DNA from: Kribbella pratensis
Lineage (GTDB): Bacteria > Actinomycetota > Actinomycetes > Propionibacteriales > Kribbellaceae
Assembly: GCF_004366075.1 (NCBI RefSeq)
Contig: NZ_SODU01000001.1
Span: forward strand, 682,001 to 746,000
Length of the DNA stretch: 64,000 nucleotides
Direction: 5' to 3'
Shown here in pieces: positions 29,057 to 38,599 of this stretch. Position 1 is the stretch's first letter, and each line of letters begins with the position of its first letter. A program made the translations under genes and the position numbers. The notes beneath the pieces were generated by a model. The model was not told the origin of the DNA and did not search any database. It saw only the letters and a program-made list of their open reading frames with translations.

Positions 29057-30936
29057 CAGTCGACCGTGAAGTCGGCGTCGATCACGTCGTCGTCCGCGGC
29101 CGAGTCCTGCTTACCGGACTGGCCGGGCGGCGGGCCATCTGGGGACCGGCTGGCCAGCAGGCCCTGGTACACCTGCTGCAACTCCTGCGTGAGCGGCCGC
29201 ACCCGGTCGAGCCCAGCACCTTCCTTCACCGCCTGCCGCGCATCGGCCACCAACGTCTCCGCACGAGCCTTCTCGTGCACCGCGACCGTGTCGCCGAGCT
29301 CGGTCAGCCGGCGGTCGACCTGGTAGGCGACCGCGTCCAGCTCGTTGCGCGCGTCGACCTCCTCGCGCAGCCGGGTGTCCTCGGTCCGGTGCTGTTCGGC
29401 GTCCGCGACCATCCGGTCGACCTCGCCCGGATCCAGCGCCGAGCTCTCGGTGATCGTGATCCGCTGCTCGACCCCGGTGTCCTTGTCCTTCGCCGACACG
29501 TTCAGGATCCCGTTCGCGTCGATGTCGTACGTGACCTCGACCTGCGGCTCACCACGCCCCGCCGGCCGGATCCCCTCCAGCCGGAACCGTCCGATCACCC
29601 GGTTGTCCGCGGCCCGCTCCCGCTCGCCCTGCAGGACCACGATGTCGACCGCGTTCTGGTTGTCCTCCGCCGTACTGAAGGTCTCCGTCCGCCGCGCCGG
29701 GATCGTCGTGTTCCGTTCGATGACCTTCGTCATCATCCCGCCCAGCGTCTCCACACCCAGCGACAACGGCGTCACGTCGAGCAGCAGCACGTCCTTCAGC
29801 TCACCCTTGATGATCGCGGCCTGCGTCGCGGCGCCGATCGCGACCACCTCGTCCGGATTCACGGTCATGTTCGGGTCCTTGCCACCCGTCAACCGCCGGA
29901 CCAGCTGCTGTACGGCGGGGATCCGCGTCGACCCGCCGACCAGGATCACCTCGTCGATGTCGTTCGCCGTCACCTTCGCGTCCGCCATCGCCTGCTGCAC
30001 CGGCCCCAGGCATCGCTCCACCAGATCATGCGTGATCTCGTCGAACGTCGACCGCATCACGGTCACCACCAGATGCTTCGGACCCGTCGACGTCGCGGTC
30101 ACGAACGGCAGGTTCACCTGCGTCTGCGACACCGACGACAGCTCGACCTTCGCCTTCTCGGCCGCCTCGAACAACCGCTGCAACGCCTGCGCGTCCTCCC
30201 GCAGATCTACCCCCTCGGTCTTCTTGAACTCGTCCGCCAGGTAGTCGACCAGCCGCCGGTCGAAGTCGTCACCACCCAGATGCCCGTCACCCGACGTCGA
30301 CAACACCTCGACCACACCGTCACCGACCGTCAGAACGCTGACATCGAACGTGCCGCCACCCAGGTCGAACACCAGAACGGTCTCGTTCTCCTGCTTGTCC
30401 AGCCCGTACGCCAGCGCCGCCGCGGTCGGCTCGTTGATGATCCGCAGTACCTCCAGACCTGCGATCTTCCCGGCGTCCTTGGTCGCCTGCCGCTGCGTGT
30501 CGTTGAAGTACGCCGGAACCGTGATGACCGCCTCGGTCACCTTCTCCCCCAGGAACTTCGACGCGTCCTCGACGAGCTTGCGCAACACCAGCGCGGAGAT
30601 CTCCTCCGGCGCGTACAGCTTCCCCCGTACGTCGAACCGCACCGACCCGTCCGGCCCCTCGACCACATCGAACGACACCGCGGTCATCTCACTCGTGACC
30701 TCGTCGTACCGCCGGCCGATGAACCGCTTCGCCGAGTAGATCGTGCCCTTCGGGTTCAGGATCGCCTGCCGCCGCGCGAGGTTACCCACCAAACGCTCAC
30801 CGTCATCGGTGAACGCCACCACCGAGGGTGTGGTGCGGGATCCTTCGCTGTTCGGGATCACCGTGGGCTGGCCGCCTTCCACGACGGCGATCACCGAGTT
30901 GGTGGTGCCCAGGTCGATACCGACTGCCTTCGCCAT
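29056..30936 (-). CDS. dnaK: DnaK (Hsp70) chaperone
   Basis: The 626-residue Hsp70 starts [20 protein letters not shown] and has [17 protein letters not shown] (phosphate 2), [17 protein letters not shown] (adenosine), the substrate-binding domain with [15 protein letters not shown], and an end [12 protein letters not shown]. All three Hsp70 signatures are present. It is first in a nine-gene array that continues with grpE, cbpA-like dnaJ, a CbpM-like gene and clpB. A GGAG site lies nine bases upstream. The zinc-finger-less partner DnaJ suggests that this is a second, accessory DnaK set, not the main housekeeping operon (inference). Confidence 0.97.
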   Translation of the reverse strand: MAKAVGIDLGTTNSVIAVVEGGQPTVIPNSEGSRTTPSVVAFTDDGERLVGNLARRQAILNPKGTIYSAKRFIGRRYDEVTSEMTAVSFDVVEGPDGSVRFDVRGKLYAPEEISALVLRKLVEDASKFLGEKVTEAVITVPAYFNDTQRQATKDAGKIAGLEVLRIINEPTAAALAYGLDKQENETVLVFDLGGGTFDVSVLTVGDGVVEVLSTSGDGHLGGDDFDRRLVDYLADEFKKTEGVDLREDAQALQRLFEAAEKAKVELSSVSQTQVNLPFVTATSTGPKHLVVTVMRSTFDEITHDLVERCLGPVQQAMADAKVTANDIDEVILVGGSTRIPAVQQLVRRLTGGKDPNMTVNPDEVVAIGAATQAAIIKGELKDVLLLDVTPLSLGVETLGGMMTKVIERNTTIPARRTETFSTAEDNQNAVDIVVLQGERERAADNRVIGRFRLEGIRPAGRGEPQVEVTYDIDANGILNVSAKDKDTGVEQRITITESSALDPGEVDRMVADAEQHRTEDTRLREEVDARNELDAVAYQVDRRLTELGDTVAVHEKARAETLVADARQAVKEGAGLDRVRPLTQELQQVYQGLLASRSPDGPPPGQSGKQDSAADDDVIDADFTVD

Positions 30937-30982
30937 GTCCGTCTCCGTCCGTCTCGGTCGTCCGCCGGCACGGTTCTTGTTG

Positions 30983-31017
30983 CCTCAGGCATCAGCCCGT
31001 GCCGGGATCCTCAGGCA
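30983..31017 (-). promoter_or_regulatory. Two direct repeats upstream of dnaK
   Basis: On the minus strand TGCCTGAGG occurs twice (31017-31009 and 30991-30983), 26 bp apart start to start. The copy near dnaK is also part of a palindrome, TGCCTCAGGCA (30981-30991). The spacing is close to two and a half helical turns. This could be a repressor or activator site; no protein can be assigned. Confidence 0.35.
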
Positions 31018-31027
31018 CGCTGGAACG

Positions 31028-31056
31028 CTACCGCCGGCCGGGCAAGCCGGCGGTAG
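31028..31056. promoter_or_regulatory. 11-bp perfect hairpin between divergent genes
   Basis: CTACCGCCGGC and its exact complement flank a 7-base loop. Both neighbouring genes start away from this point, so it is unlikely to be a terminator for either. An operator or a 5' leader hairpin is possible. Confidence 0.4.
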
Positions 31057-31242
31057 ATCGCAGTGGGATTTGTTCGACGTTACTGCTGCCGTTGTCCGGC
31101 GCGCCAGAAGTCGGCGTCGGTCGACTGCCGACACTGTGTTGGACCGGCCAACGGCCAACAACCCACTGTCGCGGGTCAATGCCTCCTGGCCGACGGTGTG
31201 CTGAGATAGCAGAAGAGCACGACCTGTCATGAGAGCGAGGAC

Positions 31243-32457
31243 ATGAGCGACAACCAACCGACCGACCTGGCTGATCTCGCCGCCTGGGCCGAGTCACAGT
31301 TGCCCCAACTCGCGGAGAACGCTTGCACCGCGATCCTGGCCCGGGTGCCCTTCTACCACGGTGGCGCGGTGGTATCGGTCGCCGACCTGCGCCGCTCGGT
31401 CGGCCATAACCTTCGGTTCCTGGTCAGCGCCCTCCGCGCGCCCGAGGAACCGCGCGATCTCGCCGCTCCACGAGACACCGGGCGTCGGCGCGCCCAGCAG
31501 TCTGCGCCGTTGCCCGAGGTACTCCAGGCGTACCGGATCTGCTTCGCGACCCTCTGGGATGCCCTGGTCGCGCACGCCCGCGAGAGCCGTGGCCAGTCAG
31601 CGGTTGACGCCCTACTGTCAGCGGCCAGTCTGATCTGGCAGTTCACCGACGAACACGCACTCGCGGTCACCGAGGCCTACCGCGCGGCAACCGCAGAGAT
31701 CCTGCTCGCCCGCCAGCAGCGCCGGGGCGCGCTGGTCGAAGCTTTGCTCACTGGTCAACCAGGACCCGATGGTGGGCCTTGGGAGGCCGCATCGCTGCTC
31801 GGACTCCCACCAGGCGCGCAACTGATCGTCGTCGCCGCCGAAACCCGTGGCTTGGCCGAGGAGAGCCTGCCCGGGATCGAACGCCGACTGTCCGATCGTG
31901 GTGTGGTCTCCGGTTGGCGATTGACCCCTGCCCTACAGCTGGGGCTAGTGGCAGTCCCCCTCGAGCAGCAGGACCGAGTCCTGTCCACACTGCGCGAAAC
32001 CGTGACGGCACGGACCGGAGTGAGTCCGCCGTACCCGTCGTTGTCGGACACCCCGCGAGCCCTGCACCTGGCACGTACGGCGCTCAGCGCGGTTCCGGCG
32101 GGTCGCGCCGAGGTGCGCCTGTTCGACCCGAGCCCGCTGGCCGCACTCCTGGCGTTGGACCCGGCTGAAGGACGGCGGATCACCCAGGCGGTTCTCGGAA
32201 CCGTACTCGCACTGCCGTCCGACGACCGCGCCATCCTGCTGGAAACGCTCACTGCCTATCTGAATCACGACGGCTCGGCCGAGCACGCCGGCCGTGTGCT
32301 GCACTGCCATCCGAACACAGTTCGTTACCGGCTCCGTCGACTGCAAGAACTCACCGGACGTTCACTGTCGGACCCGAACGACGCCGCCGAGCTGGCCGCA
32401 GCGTCGTACGCCGTTCAAATCAGCCCGGATGCAACCACCACCCACGGCCACAACTGA
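31243..32457 (+). CDS. PucR/CdaR-family transcriptional regulator
   Basis: The 404-residue regulator has an N-terminal alpha domain (LRRSVGHNLRFLVSALR, VLQAYRICFATLWDALVAHA), a GGDEF-like middle and a C-terminal HTH_30: LLETLTAYLNHDGSAEHAGR, then VLHCHPNTVRYRLRRLQELT. PucR-type activators control purine, amino-acid or other catabolic operons. It is divergent from dnaK and followed 162 bp later by a molybdoenzyme gene, a likely target by position. Confidence 0.88.
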   Translation: MSDNQPTDLADLAAWAESQLPQLAENACTAILARVPFYHGGAVVSVADLRRSVGHNLRFLVSALRAPEEPRDLAAPRDTGRRRAQQSAPLPEVLQAYRICFATLWDALVAHARESRGQSAVDALLSAASLIWQFTDEHALAVTEAYRAATAEILLARQQRRGALVEALLTGQPGPDGGPWEAASLLGLPPGAQLIVVAAETRGLAEESLPGIERRLSDRGVVSGWRLTPALQLGLVAVPLEQQDRVLSTLRETVTARTGVSPPYPSLSDTPRALHLARTALSAVPAGRAEVRLFDPSPLAALLALDPAEGRRITQAVLGTVLALPSDDRAILLETLTAYLNHDGSAEHAGRVLHCHPNTVRYRLRRLQELTGRSLSDPNDAAELAAASYAVQISPDATTTHGHN

Positions 32458-32619
32458 CGAGCCGACGGCCGTCCGGACGGACGACCGGATCGGAGAGCTG
32501 TCGCGAGGCACAACATCGTTCGTCGGCGTCCACAACGTCTCGGCCCGTCACACCCTCGGGTGCAGACTCGTAACTAACCTCAAAGCAGTCCTGATCCGCG
32601 AGCAGGGAGCACGGTAGCG

Positions 32620-34935
32620 ATGAGCGACGACACGGTGGACGACGTCCGCGCAGGCGGCGATGGACCGACGACCGACCGGGAGTGGTCGCAGAAGGACTAC
32701 CACCACCCGGCCGCCGGCTGGGGTGCGGCGTTGTCGGTAGCCCGGGTGCTCGGCCGAGAACACACGGTTGTATCCGGAACCCGCGCCATGCTCACCATGA
32801 ACCACGAGAGCGGCGGATTCGACTGTCCCGGCTGCGCCTGGCCCGACGCCACCGACGGGCTGAAACTGGACATCTGCGAGAACGGCATCAAACACGTCTC
32901 CTGGGAGATGACCCCGAAGCGCGCGGGGCGCGAGTTCTTCGCCGAACACACCGTGGCCGAGCTCGAGACCTGGACGGACTTCGCGCTCGAGGACGTCGGC
33001 CGGCTGACCGAACCGATGGTGTACGACGCTGCGACCGATCACTACGTACCGATCGAATGGCAGGCGGCGTTCGACCTCATCGGCGCGACACTCCGGGCCC
33101 TGGACAGTCCGGACCAAGCGGCGTTCTACACCTCCGGGCGGCTGAGCAACGAGGCCACGTTCCTCTACCAGTTGATGGCCCGCGAGTACGGCACCAACAA
33201 CCTGCCGGACTGCTCGAACATGTGCCACGAGGCGTCCGGCCGCGCACTCCAGGCCGCACTGGGCACCGGGAAGGGCACGGCCGATCTCAAGGACTGGGAG
33301 TCCGCCGAGGCGCTGTTCATCATCGGCGTCAACGCGGCTTCGAACGCCCCGCGAATGCTGACCGCACTGTCCGACGCGTATCGTCGCGGGGCGCAGGTCG
33401 TGCACATCAATCCGCTGGTCGAGGCCGCGGCCCGGCGGACCATTGTGCCGCACGAGATCGTCGACATGGCCCTGTTCAAGTCCACACCCACGAGCACGCT
33501 GAATCTCCAGGTCCGGCCCGGGGGCGACCTCGCCCTACTCCGCGGAATTGCGAAGGCCGTGCTGGAGGAGCACCGGACCGATCCGAAGGCGCTCGACGAG
33601 GTCTTCCTCGAGCGCCACACGCACGGCTTCGAAAAGTACCGCGAGCTGTGCGAGGCAACGGAATGGAGCGACCTCGAACGGCAGTCCGGCCTGTCCGAGA
33701 CCGACATCCGGCGTGCGGCCGAGATCTACTCCCGGTCCAAGCGCACTCTGATCAGCTGGTGCCTCGGCGTCACCCAGCACGAGCACGGTGTCGACACCGT
33801 CCGCGAGATCGTCAACCTCCTACTGCTGCGCGGAAACCTAGGACGAGAAGGCGCCGGACCGTCGCCGGTACGCGGGCACAGCAACGTCCAAGGCAACCGC
33901 ACCTGCGGGATCGACCACCGCCCCACGCCGCAGTTCCTCGACCGACTCGCCGAGGCCTGCAAGATCGAACCACCCCGCGAGCACGGCCTGGACACAGTCG
34001 ACGTTGTCGCAGCCATGAACACAGGGACAGTCAAGGTCTTCGTCGGGATGGGCGGCAACTTCGCACTCGCCGCGCCGGACACCGCCTTCACCGCTCAAGG
34101 GCTGCGACAGTGCGACTTGACAGTCCACGTCAGCACCAAGCTCAATCGCAGCCACCTCACGCACGGGCGGCAGGCGCTTATCCTCCCGTGTCTCGGACGG
34201 ACCGAACTGGACATGCAGCAAGGTGGCCGGCAATCCACCTCGGTCGAGGACTCGATGAGCATGGTGCATCTCTCCACGGGCAGGAAGCGCCCGGCCTCGC
34301 CGTACCTGCTGTCCGAACCTGCGATCATCGCGGGGATGGCCCGCGCCACGCTGCCCGAGAGCTCGACCCCGTGGGAGTGGTACGTCGACGACTATGACCG
34401 GATCCGCGATGTGATGGCCAAGGCGCTCGACGGATTCGAGGACTTCAACCGCAGAGTCCGCCGGCCGCTCGGTTTCCGCCTCCGCCAACCTGCACGGGAA
34501 CTCGTCTTCCACACCCCGTCGGGACGAGCCGAGTTCTCCACCGCTGGGCTCCCCGACGTGATCCCCGCATCGGACGACGTACTGGTGCTGCAGACGATGC
34601 GCTCGCACGACCAGTGGAACACCACGATCTACTCCGACAACGACCGCTACCGCGGCGTGAAGAACCTGCGCACCCTGATCCTCATGAACGCCGACGACAT
34701 GCGCGCCCGCGGAATCAGCGAAGGCGATCTGGTCGACATCACCGCGACCGCGCGAGACGGAACGACGCGCTCGCTGCATGAATACCGGGCATTGACGTAC
34801 GACGTACCTCGTGGCAGCGCTGCCGGCTACATGCCCGAGATGAACGTACTGGTCGCGCACAACGACTACAGCCGACAGAGCGATCAACCCTTGATGAAGA
34901 ACATCATGGTCCGCGTCACCTCGTCAGGTCAGTGA
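32620..34935 (+). CDS. FdhF/YdeP-family molybdopterin oxidoreductase
   Basis: The 771-residue protein has the YdeP-type start with FDCPGCAWPD (about 68-77), then the molybdopterin core: FYTSGRLSNEATFLYQLMAR, NNLPDCSNMCHEASGRALQA, FIIGVNAASNAPRML, and the C-terminal domain with HDQWNTTIYSDNDRYRG. Unlike classical formate dehydrogenases it lacks an N-terminal 4Fe-4S CxxCxxxC cluster of the usual form, as is typical for YdeP-like proteins. The electron donor and acceptor are unknown. It follows a PucR regulator on the same strand. Confidence 0.9.
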   Translation: MSDDTVDDVRAGGDGPTTDREWSQKDYHHPAAGWGAALSVARVLGREHTVVSGTRAMLTMNHESGGFDCPGCAWPDATDGLKLDICENGIKHVSWEMTPKRAGREFFAEHTVAELETWTDFALEDVGRLTEPMVYDAATDHYVPIEWQAAFDLIGATLRALDSPDQAAFYTSGRLSNEATFLYQLMAREYGTNNLPDCSNMCHEASGRALQAALGTGKGTADLKDWESAEALFIIGVNAASNAPRMLTALSDAYRRGAQVVHINPLVEAAARRTIVPHEIVDMALFKSTPTSTLNLQVRPGGDLALLRGIAKAVLEEHRTDPKALDEVFLERHTHGFEKYRELCEATEWSDLERQSGLSETDIRRAAEIYSRSKRTLISWCLGVTQHEHGVDTVREIVNLLLLRGNLGREGAGPSPVRGHSNVQGNRTCGIDHRPTPQFLDRLAEACKIEPPREHGLDTVDVVAAMNTGTVKVFVGMGGNFALAAPDTAFTAQGLRQCDLTVHVSTKLNRSHLTHGRQALILPCLGRTELDMQQGGRQSTSVEDSMSMVHLSTGRKRPASPYLLSEPAIIAGMARATLPESSTPWEWYVDDYDRIRDVMAKALDGFEDFNRRVRRPLGFRLRQPARELVFHTPSGRAEFSTAGLPDVIPASDDVLVLQTMRSHDQWNTTIYSDNDRYRGVKNLRTLILMNADDMRARGISEGDLVDITATARDGTTRSLHEYRALTYDVPRGSAAGYMPEMNVLVAHNDYSRQSDQPLMKNIMVRVTSSGQ

Positions 34936-34979
34936 ACGCGACGGCGGACGAATTGTCCTGACGGACAGCTGCCTTTGGA

Positions 34980-35201
34980 TCAGTCGCTTTCCAACGCCTC
35001 CGCGGCGCTCTTCAGATTCTGTAGGTCCGACTCAAGTGCTGTCGTCGCGGTCGGATCGAAGGACTGCTCCGCGGATTCGGCACCGAGCGCGTCGTCGGGT
35101 TCGCTGGCCTTCGCGGCGTCGAGTTCGTAGTCCGCATCCTCGGCCACAACACTCGGGTCGGTGGTGACGGCCTTGACCTCGTTACTCGGATCTCTCGTCA
35201 T
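34980..35201 (-). CDS. Small acidic protein, hypothetical
   Basis: The 73-residue product is strongly acidic (EDADYELDAAKASEPDDALG, SDLQNLKSAAEALESD), with few hydrophobic residues, so it is probably disordered apart from a short C-terminal helix. No clear ribosome site precedes the ATG. No family recognised. Confidence 0.4.
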   Translation of the reverse strand: MTRDPSNEVKAVTTDPSVVAEDADYELDAAKASEPDDALGAESAEQSFDPTATTALESDLQNLKSAAEALESD

Positions 35202-35350
35202 GTCATCAGGCTAATCGAGGGCCACCTCCCTGCGATTTGTAGCCTTGAACAACGCGATCTGTGCGTCCGGACAGACATCGTTTGAACGGTCACCTGCTCG
35301 TAACGCTTCCTGCTTGCTGGTCGTTTTGAACAGCGTCGGGGAAAGCTCGT

Positions 35351-35382
35351 CAGGGGCGGGGCTAAGCGGGGGCCCGCCCCTG
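35351..35382 (-). terminator. GC-rich hairpin downstream of the propeller gene
   Basis: CAGGGGCGGG and its complement CCCGCCCCTG flank a 12-base loop, 66 bp past the stop of the minus-strand beta-propeller gene. There is no clear U-run; GC-rich hairpins without U-runs are common as actinomycete terminators. Confidence 0.5.
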
Positions 35383-35447
35383 GCGTTCCTCCCGGTTCGC
35401 GCGTGACCGTAGTCTCGCCAGCTGACCCCAAGCGGCCCGGGTCGCGA

Positions 35448-36425
35448 TCAGCCGAGCGCGGCCGGGGATTCTGCGTGCGGGATGAGCAGACGTGGGCTGC
35501 CGGAGCCGTCGGCGGGAACCACCCAGACGTCCGAGTCGCCGGTGCCGCGCGGAATGGAGTAGCCGATGGTGTTCGCGTCCAGCCATGCGGGCTGGTCGTC
35601 CACGCTGCGGGCTTCGGCGAGCGGTGTTCTCGTGCCTGATGCCAGGTCGAGTACGGACAGTCGCCATCCCTTCGCGGGGTCCCCGTCGATCGCCGACTTG
35701 AAGGCGATGCGTGTTCCGTCGGGTGACAATGATGGGCATTCGACGTTCTTCGCGATGGTTCGCACTGTCTTTGCCGCGATGTCGCCTTCGACCAGGTATC
35801 GATTCCCGCCGGTGGACATCGTCGCGTAGAAGAGATTGTCGTCGGCGGCGAAGGTGATGCCCCAGAAGTTGAGGTCGGGAGCGGTGTAAGGGTGCCCGTC
35901 CAGCGTCACCGACAGGAATTCCAGCGAGTCGACCATATCGTCGGACCTCAGGTCGATCAGCCCGGCGCGGGTGGAGAAGCGGCCGTGGTTGTACGAGTCG
36001 CCCGCAACGAATACTGTCCAGGCCACCAGTCGCCCATCGCCGGACACCCGGGTCCGGTTCGGTACGCCGACCAGGGGAATCGCCTTCTCCACGTTCAGGT
36101 TCCGGTCCAGGATGGCGATCTGGAACGTGGTCAACGCACCGTCTTGTCGCAGGCAGGCGCCGGTGCCTGCGGCCGCGTACACCCGCAGACAGCCGAGTGC
36201 GGAAACCGAGCGTGGCCCGTCCGGATCGTCCTTCGCCACCAAGGCCAGGTGCCCCTTGCTGTCCGGTGCTGTGCTGCGGAACATGATCCGCGGCCCCACG
36301 AGGCTCAGCGCATTGGCCGCAGCCACCGTCGTGTGCTCGCGCGCGCTCGTGAGTACGCCGTACCCGACCGCGACCATGGCCAGCACAACGGCGCCGACCA
36401 GGGCGAGCACTATCCGCCGTGTCAT
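35448..36425 (-). CDS. Membrane-anchored TolB-like beta-propeller protein
   Basis: The 325-residue protein starts MTRRIVLALVGAVVLAMVAV, one N-terminal membrane anchor, followed by an outside domain with PD40/TolB-like repeats: RVSGDGRLVAWTVFVAG, NVECPSLSPDGTRIAFKSAI and DVWVVPADGSGSPRLLI. Its ATG overlaps the stop of the MFS gene (ATGA), so the two are translationally coupled, which suggests that the propeller works with that transporter. Substrate not predictable. Confidence 0.75.
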   Translation of the reverse strand: MTRRIVLALVGAVVLAMVAVGYGVLTSAREHTTVAAANALSLVGPRIMFRSTAPDSKGHLALVAKDDPDGPRSVSALGCLRVYAAAGTGACLRQDGALTTFQIAILDRNLNVEKAIPLVGVPNRTRVSGDGRLVAWTVFVAGDSYNHGRFSTRAGLIDLRSDDMVDSLEFLSVTLDGHPYTAPDLNFWGITFAADDNLFYATMSTGGNRYLVEGDIAAKTVRTIAKNVECPSLSPDGTRIAFKSAIDGDPAKGWRLSVLDLASGTRTPLAEARSVDDQPAWLDANTIGYSIPRGTGDSDVWVVPADGSGSPRLLIPHAESPAALG

Positions 36426-37684
36426 GCCGGCTGCTCCTCGTCGGCGTCGGTGGACGGGATTCCGCGCAGGAGCAAAGCAACCGCGAACACGGCCACAGCA
36501 ACCAGCACCGCAGCGATCCGTATCGCACTTGCCGGTCCCCACACCGTCCACGCCAACCCGAACAGCACCGACGACACCAGGTACGCCATCGCCTGCCCGG
36601 TCTGGATCAGCGCGATCCCCGTCGTACGTACTCCGGTGGGCAGTACCGGTCCGGCCAGAGCGATCAGTACGCCGTCCGTGGACGCGTAGAAGAGCCCGTA
36701 CAGCGCGAGCACGACAACCAGCAGCGGCCAGCCACCGAACGGTCCGAACAGCAACAGGTAGACCAGCATCAGCGCGGTGTATCCGGCCAGCACGACCTTC
36801 TGCCGACCGATCTTGTCGGCGAGCACGCCCAGCGGCGTGGCGAGCAGCAGGTAGGAGAGATTGGTGCCGACAGCAAGTAACGGGAACCAGCCGACACTCA
36901 GGTCCTCCCGCCGCTGCAGCAACAGGTAGACGAAGCCGTCGCCGATGGTCACCATTCCAGCCAGGCACGCGGCCAGCACCAGCCGACGTACCGGCGCAAT
37001 CCGCAGCAGACCGCCCAGCGATGAGAGCGCCACTGTGCCCTTCGACGGCTGTTCGCCGCCGCGGTCCCGCACGAACAGCACCAGCACGAGTACGCCGAAC
37101 GCCGCAATGCAGAAGCTCGCCACGAACACGGCGTCGTACGCCTGACCCGTCGCCGCCAGAATGCCCAACGCCACGAGCGGCCCGGCGAACGCTCCGACGG
37201 TGTCCATCATCCGATGCACACCGAACGCGCGGCCGTACAACTGCGGCGGCGTGGACAAGGTGATCAGTGCATCGCGCGGCGCCGTCCGCAGGCCCTTGCC
37301 GGTGCGGTCGATCGCGATCACCGCGCCGATCACGCCGACGGCGTTGCCTGCGGCCGGCAGGCCGAGTTTCGCCACCGCCGAGAACCCGTAGCCGAGTCCC
37401 GCGATGAACTTGCGCCGGCGTGTCCGGTCTGCGACGTACCCGCCGACCAGCCGCAACAGCGCCGTCGCGCCGGTGTAGGTGCCGTCGACCACGCCGTACA
37501 CGGCAGGGCTCAGGTGCAGGCCGATCATCAGGTACACCGGCAGCACCGCGGTCACCATCTCGGAAGAGATGTCGGTGATCAGGCTGACCGCGCCGAGTGC
37601 GAAGACGTTGCCACTCACGTGGAACAGCGATCGTCGACGCGACGGGTGCGCGGCGTGCGGACGGTCGATCGAGGACAGGTACAC
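36422..37684 (-). CDS. MFS transporter
   Basis: The protein of about 420 residues has 12 predicted membrane helices. The first region is SGNVFALGAVSLITDISSEM, with the loop 2-3 motif GYVADRTRRRKF and the later GVLADKIGRQKVVL. The SDISSEM-like start is shared with a group of actinobacterial MFS proteins of unknown substrate. I chose the GTG at 37684 because GGAGG lies about six bases upstream; the GTG at 37693 would overlap it. A strong hairpin separates it from the upstream phosphoesterase gene. Confidence 0.85.
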   Translation of the reverse strand: MYLSSIDRPHAAHPSRRRSLFHVSGNVFALGAVSLITDISSEMVTAVLPVYLMIGLHLSPAVYGVVDGTYTGATALLRLVGGYVADRTRRRKFIAGLGYGFSAVAKLGLPAAGNAVGVIGAVIAIDRTGKGLRTAPRDALITLSTPPQLYGRAFGVHRMMDTVGAFAGPLVALGILAATGQAYDAVFVASFCIAAFGVLVLVLFVRDRGGEQPSKGTVALSSLGGLLRIAPVRRLVLAACLAGMVTIGDGFVYLLLQRREDLSVGWFPLLAVGTNLSYLLLATPLGVLADKIGRQKVVLAGYTALMLVYLLLFGPFGGWPLLVVVLALYGLFYASTDGVLIALAGPVLPTGVRTTGIALIQTGQAMAYLVSSVLFGLAWTVWGPASAIRIAAVLVAVAVFAVALLLRGIPSTDADEEQPA

Positions 37685-37710
37685 GAGGATCACCTCCGTG
37701 GCGATGTCGG

Positions 37711-37741
37711 ACCCCGCTCGCGGACGTGCCGCGAGCGGGGT
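37711..37741 (-). terminator. 13-bp perfect hairpin between phosphoesterase and MFS genes
   Basis: ACCCCGCTCGCGG and its exact complement flank the loop ACGTG. On the minus strand it lies seven bases after the phosphoesterase stop and just before the MFS ribosome site. It would end or attenuate transcription between the two genes. Confidence 0.65.
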
Positions 37742-37747
37742 CGATGA

Positions 37748-38599
37748 TCAGTTCCAGACGTTGGTGATCTCCGCGGCCGAGTTCAGGTGCGTCAGCCCGT
37801 ACGCGCTCTCGATGGTGCTCAGGACGTTGTAGTGGTTGATCTGGTTGGAGAAGGTGCCGACCTGGGTGTGCGCGCCGACGAACGCGGTGAAGATGTGGTT
37901 CGACGAACTGCCGTTGTCCTCGTCGAACGTGATGATCAGCAGGCTGTTGTGGGTCTTCGCCCAGGACGCGTACGCCGTCAGGTTGTTCTTCAGCCAGGTG
38001 TCACCCGTGCCAACCGAGCAGTCGTGCATGTCGTTGCACATGTTCGGGCTTACGAACGACACCGTCGGCAGACTGGCGTAGTTGGTCGAGCTCGGGAAGA
38101 CGGAGTACCTCAGGTTGCTGGCCGCCGGTACGTTGCTGAAGTTGACCCAGCCGTTGTGCTTGCGCCGGTACGTGCCGCTCGAGCAACCGGTGTAGCCGTC
38201 GGACGGCATGCTCTCCGAGTAACCCTTGAAAGACTTGCCCGCGCCGATCAGCTGGTTGCCGAGATTGTTCCCGCTGAAGGTGTGCGGGCAGCTGTCGTCG
38301 GTGATGCCCTGCGTCTTTCCCGTGAAGATCGCCAGGTAGTTGGGCTCGCTGGGGTGCGTCACGCCGTACGCCTGCGTGAACTTCGCGCCCTGGCTCGCCA
38401 GGCTGTTGAACGTCGGGGCACTGGAGCTGCCGTTGATCTGCGAGTACGCGTGGTTCTCGAACATCACCAACACGATGTGGTCGAAGACCGGGACGCTGGT
38501 CGCCGCTTGCGCGGGGGACGAGCTACCGTGGACAACCGTCACCGAAGCGATGACGCCGGCCGCCGCACAGACCACGGCCGCGATGCGCTTGCGTATCAC
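37748..38599 (-). CDS. Secreted phosphoesterase of the alkaline-phosphatase superfamily (acid phosphatase/PLC-like)
   Basis: The 283-residue protein has a signal peptide (MIRKRIAAVVCAAAGVIASV, cleavage after AQA near 32) and the phosphoesterase core: FDHIVLVMFENHAYSQING, GVTHPSEPNYLAIFTGKT, CNDMHDCSVGTGDTWLKNNL and LLIITFDEDNGSSSNHIFTA. The metal-site residues Glu-Asn at the start and His-Pro-Ser-x-Pro-Asn-Tyr match AcpA/PLC-like secreted phosphatases. The start is a GTG with GGAGG six bases upstream. It would release phosphate from organic esters outside the cell. Confidence 0.87.
   Translation of the reverse strand: MIRKRIAAVVCAAAGVIASVTVVHGSSSPAQAATSVPVFDHIVLVMFENHAYSQINGSSSAPTFNSLASQGAKFTQAYGVTHPSEPNYLAIFTGKTQGITDDSCPHTFSGNNLGNQLIGAGKSFKGYSESMPSDGYTGCSSGTYRRKHNGWVNFSNVPAASNLRYSVFPSSTNYASLPTVSFVSPNMCNDMHDCSVGTGDTWLKNNLTAYASWAKTHNSLLIITFDEDNGSSSNHIFTAFVGAHTQVGTFSNQINHYNVLSTIESAYGLTHLNSAAEITNVWN

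Larger units (their letters stand above)
30937..31242. other. Divergent control region between dnaK and the PucR gene
   Basis: The 306 bp contain no convincing gene. I see two 9-bp direct repeats (annotated separately) and a strong hairpin. No HAIR site (CTTGAGT-N7-ACTCAAG) and no CIRCE element is visible, so HspR and HrcA control in the usual form is not supported. Confidence 0.6.

Noticed and set aside
29275..31056. Plus-strand frame of 593 codons over dnaK
   Set aside because: Shadow of the strongly biased dnaK codons; no family character.
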